From Carposina sasakii (lineage: Eukaryota; Arthropoda; Insecta; Lepidoptera; Carposinidae), in NCBI GenBank assembly GCA_014607495.2, contig CP053155.1, positions 10,168,001-10,232,000 of the forward strand: a stretch of DNA of 64,000 nt. Direction: 5' to 3'. The notes beneath the pieces are model-generated. The model searched no databases. It saw only the letters and a program-made list of their open reading frames with translations, and had not been told where the DNA came from. Both the position numbers and the translations under genes were made by a program. Within the stretch, counting starts at the first letter, position 1; each line of letters begins with the position of its first letter. Below are positions 22,138 through 34,300 of the stretch, piece by piece.

Positions 22138-22665
22138 CGTTTGTGCACGCTAATCTCAGAAACGGCTGAACCGATTTCGATGCAGTTTTCAGGAATATAT
22201 TGTGATAGGTCCCACTTAACATACACGGTGTTTTTTCGTTGCCACCCTTAACGAAGGGTACGTACTCTATACATCAAATAAAGTAAGTTTATGCCAAAAA
22301 AATTCTGGGAAATGATGTAAATTTTTTTACCATTTTTTTTTTAAATTCCTTGATCGAGCCATAGACAGATATTAATTATTTCTCGTGAAAAAATCTTGCT
22401 ACGCGCGTCTATGTGTATTTATGCAGAAAAATGCAGTCTATTTACTCAACTTTGGACCCTAATATCTTGCGAACCAGACACTTCCCAGGTATGCTTCCAT
22501 GGAGAAAAATGATCGTGATGATGAGGGGATTCCGTAGTTTTCGGGAATGTTGACGACCAAAAATCACCCTGTATAGGCTACTTTTTATCCCGGGAAAATG
22601 TTTTTATCCGGGATAATTTCGACGTTTTGTTTTTTCTGTAGTCCACGCGGACGGAGTTTGATAAT
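22138..22665. mobile_element. Helitron-like repeat interrupted by MITE family A
   Basis: The outer repeat (22138-22221 and 22574-22665) carries CTGAACCGATTTCGATGCAG and CAGTCCACGCGG-type sequence in reverse orientation. It is split by a complete family A element, 22222-22573, with ACACGGTGTTTTTT and AAAAATCACCCTGTA ends. The split falls where uninterrupted copies read straight through, so the MITE inserted after the outer repeat. Confidence 0.75.
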
Positions 22666-25309
22666 ATAAAACGTCAATGTTACCGTCCCATTATTATTTC
22701 CGATTTATTTTCACAGTTATGGCTTTTATTAAGGATATTGTACATAGGTAGAAATAATGAAAATTAGTAAATAGTAAACTTATGTTACCTTTCATTATAA
22801 ATACATTTCATAATTATGTGGCTCCACATGATTTCACTAGCACATTATATACAATTAAATACTTCAGTTACAATAACCCATACACATTTCCTGAAGCAAC
22901 ACCTATGCCTTCTAAATCCAAATTCGACAACCCGTCCTATAAATATAATAAAATAGTAGGTGAATCATATTCAGCCCTAGATTTTTCCTGTAAACAATCA
23001 TAGTATACGTCATACAAAATATTCTTTACCCAATATTTGGTAATCTCCTAGCTTGACACACACACGCGCTTTTACACTGAAAGTGTTATTCAAGTTATAG
23101 ATTTGTTTCATAAACTTTACGTTAGAAGGCTGTTTGCAACTAGAACATTATTTACAGTATGTACTTCTCCCTTATCAAAGATGTATTGGGACTCTGGTCT
23201 ATTCGATATAAGGCTTTCCTATTCGAATTTATGTGTATAGCTTTTATTGCAATGCCGTAGGTACAAGTTTACATTCCTGTTACTTCAAACCTTTTCAATA
23301 TTTCGGTACTTGATCTTTGTTCTTACCTACACCATAATCTCTTAGGAAATTATCGATTCATAGGTCGATTTTTCCCGACTATCCCTAATAAGTTTTAATA
23401 AGTAAAAATTATTCTTAATTCATATTCCATCTTACGTCTCTAAACTTCATTAAATAACACTTTCAGCTTACTTTCCACAAACACATTAACTAGTCAAACA
23501 TTCCTAGTATTACCTATCCTACCTAACAAATGATTGCTTATAATCCATCCAACTTTTAACTATCCATCCCATAAATGCATACATCATAGGGTATTACAGA
23601 CAAAACCCATAACATAAAAATCGAAACAATCAACTCAATGTAAAAACCTCCACCGATTCACGAGCGAAGCGACATCCAACCAACGGTTTAATTTGACAGA
23701 TATTCCATATATTCAGCTATTTTAGCTGTCAAAGTCATGTATAAGGATAACTTTACGACTTTACGTTTACGCCATACCATAGAGAAAAGATATTCCTAAG
23801 TCTATGCGCCATACGCGCTGTTTATTGGTAGCACCTTATATAATCCAAGGGTAGTACCTTCAGAAAGTAAATACATTTGTTATTGTGGACAGGTTATGAG
23901 TTGTGACTGTAACGCGCCTACTTAAACTTAATAAAATATATATGAAATCAATCAAAAAGCATTCCAAAATTCATTTCACTTAACATTCTATGAATACCAT
24001 AGATGCAATATTCTAAATAATTATAGATGGGCAATGTGAAAGAAAAGGTGCACAGTCGATTGTAGCAGAAGTACAAAATCCATTGATTTAGCAGATACCT
24101 ATAATGGTAACATAGTAAGCAGTCAATTAACAAAATTGGCCTAAATCCTTTTTCAAAACGTGACCTATACATATATTACCAGTCATATTAAACTTTTTTT
24201 TTTTATCCTTATTTAGATATGTTGGAAATATTTCCAGAAATATTCAGATATATTTCAAGAAATAATGTCTTAAATTAGAAAGCTTCTAATCCTAACAGAA
24301 CATTACTAGAGTGTAAGTAAAAAACGTAGTATATAAGGCTCGCATCTTACACTGTATATCATCTAAGTTATACCACAGTTGCACATACGACCTTTAAGGA
24401 TAATCTTGGTCTTAAGACTTAATTAACTTATTTACGATAGTTATATCATAATTTTTTATGTCACATGTCTCGCACTTTGAGGTTTTTACACTTTTATGTG
24501 ATCGTTTCTGCAACTGAGTGATAATAGCATAAATAACTAGGTATTTTAGCGCTTCTATTGTTTTGTAAACTATTTATTGCATTGCCGGTTCCATCGAAGC
24601 ACAGGTTCATAAACATAATTATTTTATAGGCACAGTACTTGGTGATAGATATTGCAATAGAGCGTTATTTAGTCGACAAAGATTTAGTCGGCTTTACCTA
24701 ATCTAAAAGGTCGACAATATACTTTATAGCTCAATCTGAATTGTTTGATATCCAATCTAGACACAACCATAAACTGTAACGTTCATGATATCATCCACTA
24801 AGCTTTATTTTAATTGATAACTTGTAATGTAAGTAAATTAAATGTTTTAGTATTAAGGTAGAATAGGTAACTGAACGTTTAAAATTTGAAAATAACATAA
24901 TAAGAAGTAAATAATGTACCACTTAAGTTCATAGTTTCACACAGTGAAAACAATTCGTAAAAATATTGCTCCTAAATATTCTAAATTTCAATATTAAGAC
25001 AGATAAGATAGGTATTCAATATTACCTATTATTAGCGGTGGACAGTGTGTAAATTATGTAAAAGAGAAAATCAACAAGTCTAGATTGGATAAAAATGCCA
25101 TACTTTGATTATTATCAGTCAGATTATGCTTGCTATTTTGATAAGTTACTTGCGAGCCTATAGTCAGATTTATAATAAAATTTCATTCGTCCGGTCAACA
25201 ACTTAACAACAATGTATTTTCGGTATAAACTGCTTAACGTGCCTCTCTATGCACGGGCATTATTGAACTACTTATGGGTGAGCAAAAAATGCAGTTTAGC
25301 AAAAATGTA

Positions 25310-28300
25310 CTAACTCATGACCCGCCTTTTGATTGTCTGCTGTATGACTGCTAGCCAGCCGTCTCTGTCCTCTTTGGTGGCTGCGGCGAGGCAGTACGTC
25401 CGGTCTGGAGTCACCAAGTGGAAGGGATACCTCGCATCTCTGCAACCGTTGCCTGTGTTTGATACTCGGATACAGTAGCCGCTTGATTCGTGGCCTGGAA
25501 TGGAAAGAAATCAATTTTTAAAGATTTGCACCTTTGTGTAAGATGAATTTACAGGTTTAATTCAATCATATTAACGCAGGTGTTAAAGTAATATCCTAGA
25601 GTCGAATTGTGGTAAAGGCAAACATGGACTTGGTGATCGAGAGTTATAAATGTTTCTACCAATAAACCCCTTAAGTTTCTGCACTTTTATTTTACCTATT
25701 TAATTTGTTCTTAACGCTGCTTTAGATATTTTTACATCAGATTGGTTCGAGCTTTCTCTTGAATGTCTGTCAAAATCAATTCTTACCTATAAATATTTCG
25801 CCTTTAGGATAAGCACCAAGTGGTTCATCATGGTACATTAGTTTTCTGTTGTCTAATGTGAACCACCTTTTCCTGTGAGCATCAGAGTGTCGAGGACCAG
25901 TCTTCCAAAGCCAACCTTCTTTGGCGAAGTCGGTGGGCAGTAATAACACTAAGTCTGACTGTGGCGTGGAAGGATAGGCTACTTGGAGCCTATGTAACTT
26001 TGCGCAACGTATTGCAGTGTACCTGGAAAACAATGGATGAACTTTAGAGTCGAGATTAAACAGTTTGATAGCAGGAAAGTTAAATTACTGCCTTTCTAAC
26101 AATGGTCATCATCATCACGTTGTGTTCAATCGTTTAAAAGTTCCTTAACTTTACCAAATAAAAGAACCCTCTAACAACATTGGGCATTTGGACAGTCTCT
26201 ATCGAACTCTATAATGATTTTATTCGATCATGTTTCGATGGTTGACGGACATCGGTGATTTCTGTATCAGTAAATTAATTTACCAGCAGTTGATTGTTTC
26301 AGGATCATCGTGGTAGACGTATATGTGTCTTGTGGTGCCATTTCTTGTGAAAGTGAGCTGCATAGAGTTCGGATGACGCATCTTCTCTGGGGCAAACGAT
26401 ACATTCAGCTCCGACAGTTTTAACACATCCTTTGGTTCCTTATTTTCATTCACGTAGTATCTGAAAGCACGAGAGAAATATCACTGACATTCACGGATCG
26501 TTATTCTCATTACACTACTGGCATAGTTGATGAAGATGAAATGATATGAAGTGTTGTTATTAGCAAGCATTAAATGGTAATTAGCACATTTACTCGTATG
26601 CTAGATTGTTACGGTCGCAGATGCGACATCGGTCCATAGAAAAGTACATTTGCCTACGTAACCTAGATACCGGCAATGTATTTCATTCGTTCAGCCGTTC
26701 TTACCTGCATCGTATAAAGTTTTTGGCGCGTAGCCGATCGAATATACGACCGAAACAACTCGTCGCGCAAGAGCACCCATCAGAACCGTGGTGGTACCTA
26801 GGGATTATTCCGGACATGTTTAGGTACGTTTAGTTATATAAATCTGAATACAACTGAAAATATTGTCGTGAAATTAAAATTAAATTTGTTTTGACAAGTC
26901 TTAGCAGGCCGGCTATTTTGTTTTAGAGGTATAATTTAAGGTTTTGTGCTTCTCAAGAACACAGAAAATACTCGTAGTTTTCGTTATTTTTTATGCACTG
27001 AAGATACCTACTATTAGATAATTATTAGGTTTTTTATCAATCTCATTTTATTCTTCATAGTTAAAATTGTAGGTGAGTATAATTAAAATTGCAATAAACC
27101 TACATTAGGTTGCATTTAATTCATCTGCATCTAATTCCGTGCATGTTGTCAAGAGTCGACTAAAGAACTCGGGCATTTCTCCTACAGCTTTCAACTTGTC
27201 CTAGTAATTTAAATCTGTCCCTGCTATGCTAAACGTGGCTGTGGTATCTCCTTCGTGATACCATAATTTCGGCTACCCCGTTTCCGTAATACAGCTGTAT
27301 ATGTAGGTATCTACATATGTATTAAAAGTAAGCGTTACTCTAATATTTATTTATTTTTACGAGACGACTAACACGGCCTCAAAGCTCTTCGTGAAACTTG
27401 GTAGCTGGGTAGTATATCCAAAGAAGGAAAAGCACACGGTAGGCTAACCCGGAATTTTTATGACTATAATTTATCCGTGGTGGCCAATTAGAGTTGCGGA
27501 AAACAGCTCTACTTTATGATAAAACCAAATATTATATGTAATTTTACGTAGTATTCTATTTATTAATATTGTACCCCCGATATGCGTAGTGTAATGATCC
27601 ACAACCGCAAAAAAATTTGCTTAATATACTGATAGTGAATCATCATTATGTAAATAAAGGAGGATGTGGAACTATGGCACAGAAATGGTAAGGGTATTTC
27701 TATATTATAGTTAGGGAGAGTCATCCCATATATCGATACGTTTTTATTCGTGGTTCCGTAGTCGTATTGTTTTGAATTTTGCTGGACTCTGTACTAATGC
27801 CATCCTTCCACCCGATTCCGATCGATACAACTAAAAGGTAATGATGCAGAGGACTCTTATTTTCTTGACGATAATACTTTAGAGTTCATACAAAGGTATA
27901 AAGGATTCAAAATAGGTATACAGAGTATAAAAGAGGTATGTTAAGCTAAATGCTATGATATAATATAACCCAATAGAGAACCATTTGAACCTCAAAATTA
28001 CATGTTTATTTTTCCAGATAGTATAGAGAATTCCTAAACAACTCGGGAATATTCATACAATCTTAAAAAAATAAAATACACATGCAATGTCGAGTGACGG
28101 AATGACGAATAAAGCACTCTATACCGCTGATCTGAGACTTGAAACTTGGAGGGTGTGTTCTTTGAGTGACGTATGCATCTGATAAGATAGGGCAGACGGG
28201 AAGTCTAAAGTTTACGCGGACAGAGTCGTGGTGGGCGTCCATTAGTATGTACAAAAATAGTTGCGGATGCTGGAAAGTACCATACATTGCGAGATGATTT

Positions 28301-31300
28301 TCCTGTTGACTGTAACCGGCGAAAATGGTTTGCCTACTGTTTGTATTATTATAAATGAAATTATGTTATTTATCGACGACGACATCCAGTATAAATAAGT
28401 ATGTTTTTACCAATTTCTCTATCATCAGTTCTATTTCTCTATCTACCTTTATATTAATTATTTTCTTGGTTTAATGTTCCGCTCGGTTACGGGTGTTTAA
28501 AAAAAACGGTGATTCCCAAGTTTGTCAGTATATGTATTCGTTTATTAATTATTACATCAGTTAATGTTGATACTGCTTACAGATCATCACTTTAATTTTT
28601 TTTAATGTGAACACTTCAAAACCCAAAACTTTATTACAGGTAGATACTAAAAGCAAAAAATTCGCTAGTTCTATTACTATTGCACAAGAAGAAAGGCGAA
28701 GAAACTTGGCGGGGTTTTTATGTTTACCTACCTTTAAATAACATTTGCTCTATTTTGTGCTCATGATCGAAATGTTACCCAAGTATTACCTACTAATATT
28801 ATTATCATACCCATTACTTTCGTATCTATACTTTTCAGATTTTCAGGTTAGGCATGGCCAGGATTGAAACCACTTCTATTACTCTTGCACAAGAAGAACG
28901 GCGAAGAAACTTGGCGGGGTTTTTATGTTTAAATAACGTTTGCTCTATTTTGTGCTCTAGATCGAACTATTACCCAAGTATTACCACCTACTAACATTAT
29001 TATCATACCCGTTACTTTCGTATTTATACTTTTCAGGTTTTCAGGTTAGGCATGGTCAGGATTGAAACCACTTAGCGCCAACGTCATGCGTTATTATGTT
29101 TTAGAACAAAATTAAATTAAAATGTTTAGCAACAGCTATATATTTAACATTTCAAAATAATTGTATAGGTAAACTATGGTGGCTATTCTGTAGCATCACA
29201 ATTATTTACGAATCATAAATACAGTCAAAGTCGACATATTCAACACCTAAGTACCTACATACACATGCTACGTATGACCATTTGCATTCATAGGCGAATC
29301 TACTACGCAAAATGCGTCTGTGAACTAAATTTAACTACCGAAATGTCAAGTCAAACGTGAAATAAACAAAGATTTTGCCAAGACAAAACTCCTGCTAGGA
29401 CATAGGCACGCCATTGCGGTATGTATTTACGACATGTAGTAAACCGAATTCCTTCAACGCTTCAAAAGATAACGTCTTTCTACGATTCGTTCTTGTACAA
29501 TACGTATAGTAAACCAGTCTTGTAACAGTGTAATTTTACACGCAGAATACCCATCGTGCGCATTCGGTAATGTATTGGCTACGCTACGTAAGTGATGGCT
29601 CGCATTTGTACTACAGACTTGCCCCTTAAGGCTGCCTTTCCACTATGCTACCTTGCTACGGATGCATGTTAAATCCACCTATTATATTCATTGGTACATA
29701 ATGTCAATGAATTAGATTGGTTAGCATCAAACGCATTCATTGCAAAGGAGCATAGCACATCTCTGGTGGCAAGCCGATCTATCTGGTCTAGTCTGGTAAA
29801 TCTTCCAGCAGAAGCGTAGCAGAAATGGAATTGTTTAAAAGTGGCTGTGGGCAGGTAAGTATATATTCTTATACCAAAATTCGTACTCATGACTAGTCAT
29901 GACACTTACGTGTACGTTTTACACTGCGCTACGTGTGTAGTAAGCAAATATTTGCGCAGCCTGGTTGACGTAGTCAGAGGCGTGGAAGTTTTGCGCCCTG
30001 CCGACGTCACTAGCTTATCAGACAACACATTTACCTTCTTTCCCGTGTTAATTCCTCTTATCAAACTCAACAAACTTTACTTTACATGTGTTTTATGACT
30101 GCGCTTTTATTTATTGGTGGCGCTTAGAGGACTAAAACATGACACGTCTATTAATAAACTAGAGTTGCGCCATATATTAAACGATTTCACTTGTATTCTC
30201 AACTTCAATATTAGGCTAATGATATCACTGGTACCTACTAAGAGCAGCGACAGATATCCCAATAGTGCCTCTGTTAACTATTCTATTATATAGAAAGTCT
30301 ATCGTATCCTAATCTTACTTTTCATTGATAAAGATAGGACTGGGAATTACAGTAGATGCGGATAATCGAAAATTCGGATAATCGGACATAAACTGGTAAT
30401 GAAGAAAAACGAACTGGCATACATAGAATAAACTGTATTAAGTTTAACAAACACAGTTCTATAATAACGCTCACTTGAACATCTCGATCAGAGTAAGTTC
30501 AACCCCATCAGGCCTTAACAAAAATACAAAGTACTCGTATGTATAAAAATTCACAACAATAATACCTATGGAGGTACACAGTAGCAAAAAAACGTTTACC
30601 TAGGATTCGGTTGATCGGCGTTCGGATAATCGGCGTTCTACTGTACTACTGAAGAGGTTCAATTATGTTTATGTATAAGTAAAATCTTCTAAATTACAAT
30701 ACATTTCCAAAAGTGTGATAATTGCCAGTTATTTCATAATTTTCATCGACGTCATATATGTACTTGGGCCATGTGAATTAGTTCACGAAATACACGTGAT
30801 TCATTGAATTGATATCAAACGCAAAAACACTCGAATATCATAGAAGTAGGTAGTGATAGATAAAATAATAGATAAATACGTAAAGTAAAGAAATCCTATG
30901 AATTTGCAACTATACGAAAAACATTTTGTTTCATAATGATATCAAACGATGGATCAAATCATACATAACACCTGAAGGATACAGAGTAATCTCTAAGGGT
31001 AGAATTAATATATTTATAGGGAAGGTAAATGAATAATATTAGACCTATTCCTATTTCTATTATACTATATTATAAGACCTATTTCTTTATAGAAAATAAT
31101 ACAATCTTTGACTAGATTTCTTACATCATTATATTTTTCTCAGTATTCTACTCTATAAGTATTCTTACTAAGTAGTACTCTTCTTTTTTAAATAAAATTA
31201 ATTTTCTTTTTATACGAGAATACTAACTGATATATACTGATATAAGTAGCTAATGATTGAATTTTAGATTTTGTATTTCTCGTCCATCCATTCCCATTAT

Positions 31301-34300
31301 CAATATTTTACTCATTCCCAGAGCATAATCATCTTTATCCCTATCAAATACTAAAAATTTCGTATTCCTCTCAATCTATACTCGTAACATTAAACTATGT
31401 TGGAAGAAATGCAGAAAATAAATAATGTGTATGTATTGACAACTGACATTTTGTTGTTTTTGGTTCAATACGGGTTCAATAGGTAACATTATTTATTCAT
31501 GTGATCAATGATTGTGTGGTGATTAGTTAATCGAACAAGCATTTGATATGGAATGATAAATAGCCCAGTCACAGTATGAGGGTCAGTAAATAGGACAATA
31601 ACAATACAAAGGAAACCGATACCCTTAATAAACTGACATTAGAATTTGTCTAGCTCTAACGTAGGTAGAGTCCACATAAGGTTGACAAAGACAAAAATTA
31701 TCCTAATTGGTACAATCTTTCCGTCATATTGTGACTATGACTGGCCTGCTAAAGCTTTGATTATATTGATTGAAGCGTGACACCTAAGCCTTTGCGAAAG
31801 CTAGCACATATAATGACTGCCAACCCTCAGTATTGGAGGGACATTCAAAAAAGCACATTTATTGGTCTATCAAGCCAATAAACTCCATGAATAGTATCAT
31901 ATAATGAGTAAGTAAGGAAAACCTCATATGAATATGATATATCTCAACTCTGCGTCAATTTGTGTATGTAAGGAAAGAGACTTAAGAACTCCGAAGAAAT
32001 AAACTAAGAAAAAATATAAGCCAACTTTCACTGCATATATTTTATCTTAGAATAATGATTCGCTCATCGTTAATCTATGTTTTTTATAATAAAAATCAAA
32101 ATTTGTAAAGTTTTGGAAAGATCCAAAAACTTCTTGATTCAAATGCGGGGTGCAAAAAAAATTGCTGTTTTTAAAATATCCATCCATTATTATAATGTAT
32201 CAAGTGTATATTTCTTGAAAGTTTATAGGCTTGATAGTTTGAACATTTATATTATCCACTAGACCGGATTACTACTCATACTATGACCATCTCCACCTCA
32301 TACGAGCTGACACTGGCATGCCCGGAAAAATAACAAGTCTGTAAACTGCATAGTAAATATGCAAAGAAGATTGATTCAGTTCCGCCCTCATCAAAGCCAC
32401 TCTTTTTGCCCTTCTTAAACAATTCATATATAGGCAGACTGGACATAATATCAAAGGTCATAAACTAGTCTAGTAGATTAAACCATTTTAATAACCTTAT
32501 CCCTTCAGCAGAGCCAAATTTTCTGTAAAACCAAATTGCAATGCCAAAATTCCTTATATTTATTTATCAAACCGGCTCTATCTGAAGGTAATGAAATATG
32601 AATAAACATACTTGAGGGTGTCGTCGTTTTCGTTGAGTACGAACTTGCGGAGCTGGTAGCGACTGTCCTCTTTGCCCCTCTTCATGAGGAATCCCTCCAT
32701 GGTGCCGGAGAGGTAGCTGGGCCGCTCGTTGTGACAGAACTCTTCCCGTTCGTACTTCGCACGAATCCATTGTTCTGTGAGGACGCTGGTTGGAGAAGAA
32801 ATTCGTTAGTGTCAGTTGGCATATAAAGGAGTTCTAGTATGTCGGGCTATTCTCAACCATGTATGAAACTTTATGGAAACTTTGCATTTAACTTTTTTTT
32901 AAGTCAAAGATTACTCAGAGCCTTTTAAAAAATAGAACACTCACCAAATATCCATTAAATAAATTGGTTAAAAACTACAAAATAACTTCTTTTTAGAAAC
33001 CAATAGTTCTCTCATTTCACCGTTAATATATTTTGAGTGCACGGGAAAATCCAGTGACTCATAGCGGTAAATAGTCGAGCGAATTTAGAAGGGTGTATCA
33101 AGTAGTAGCACTTAAGCATGACTCAGTGAGGGAAAGTCCTACAGATTTATTCCCTAAAACGAGGCATGTTAAGCTTAAAGGAATTGTTATTTATGCTATC
33201 CACTCATTCTCATAACGAATAGTCAAAAATTGCCAAAACTTTTAATTTCACCTAGTGAATCTCAATAATTTGTAATTGCATTAGAAATAATTAGAACCTA
33301 ATAGCCGCAACAAATAAAGCTCCTATTTGTATCGTGAAATATATTCAGTTAATAAATAACGAGAACACACACTAAAAATATTTAAAGGACCTGCGGATCT
33401 TTCGATTAGATGCTCAAAACCACGATTGCACGTGGCTGTCAAGAAACCTCGGTATAGACACAAATAAGATTTAGACAGGCGAAATGCAAATTGCCACCAC
33501 GTGTTCTGCACCCTCATCGTCTTCCCATTCGGTTATATTATTCAGTTTCTCAAAAATTACTCGTGTATAAAATATCTATAAAATATGTACGTAGAAACGA
33601 TCCCAAAAGGCGACAATAGATTGAACGACGTGCATAGGCAAAAAATATTTACCTGCTAGGAGCGTACCCAGCCAAAGATATTTGGAAGCAAATATTTACG
33701 GTTAGTTTTGATGTGGTTTTCGGGTGTTCGATATTGAGGTAGGTATCATTAGGTAGATGCACGGTATAATGTTGCAACGACATTTTACCTACTATGTAAA
33801 TGAGTTGAATCATACTTGAGTAGGCTGTGTCGCTTTCAAACGTTACACAATTCTACAAACTTACATTGGATCGTTCTTTGTGGGTCTCCTGTAGCAGGGT
33901 GGTACTCTCCCTTCGTACTTCATCTTGGCGACTGTGTTGCCAACCTCCTTCATTCTTTCAACTTGTGAGTCCTTCCCAGCGGTTGAACCGCAAATGCTTG
34001 ACTTTGCTTATGTGGGCGCCCATTTGGCTGTGGATCCGTGCGCATCTCCTGCAGATGAATATGCCGAGGTTGTATGAAGCCCATTCTGGATCTGAAAGTA
34101 TAGAAGTAGACGTTAATTAAACTGTTACTGCAACAACAAATGGCTCTCCACTGCAACTTATGTGTTTTCAACACGTTTAGTGACAAAATTTTCTGTAATT
34201 TTCTTATAAAAACTAGTGTAATTTTTATCGACTGATCAATTTATTCAGTAGGTAGAGTAGGGTTGCCACCTTTTTTGAAGGTAAAATGGTATTTTTTTCA

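Larger units (their letters stand above)
15190..25309. other. Ten-kilobase intergenic region rich in mobile elements
   Basis: Between the 3' ends of the bHLH gene (+) and the ADAP gene (-) I find no cellular gene. Identified contents are listed separately: TIR elements at 15515, 18505, 19277, 20555, 21445 and 22222, and a gag fragment at 17.1-18.4 kb. The part from 22670 to 25309 is AT-rich, with nothing I recognise. Confidence 0.65.
26461..32611 (-). other. Intron 3 of the ADAP gene (6.15 kb)
   Basis: Bounded by GTATGT and TTTCAG on the minus strand. It holds a decayed family B foldback (27911-28075), a Helitron-like 3' end near 28243, a 205-bp tandem duplication (28670-29073) and a pogo-like MITE (30350-30643). 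I found no missed exon, and the phases of the flanking exons join without one. Confidence 0.75.

Noticed and set aside
25296..25514. Alternative frame over the last ADAP exon
   Set aside because: The exon phase from the upstream PH2 exon selects another frame, which gives GHESSGYCIRV and a proper C terminus.
33827..34120. 97-codon plus-strand frame over ADAP exon 2
   Set aside because: The minus strand encodes the conserved ArfGAP sequence, and the plus frame is a shadow.
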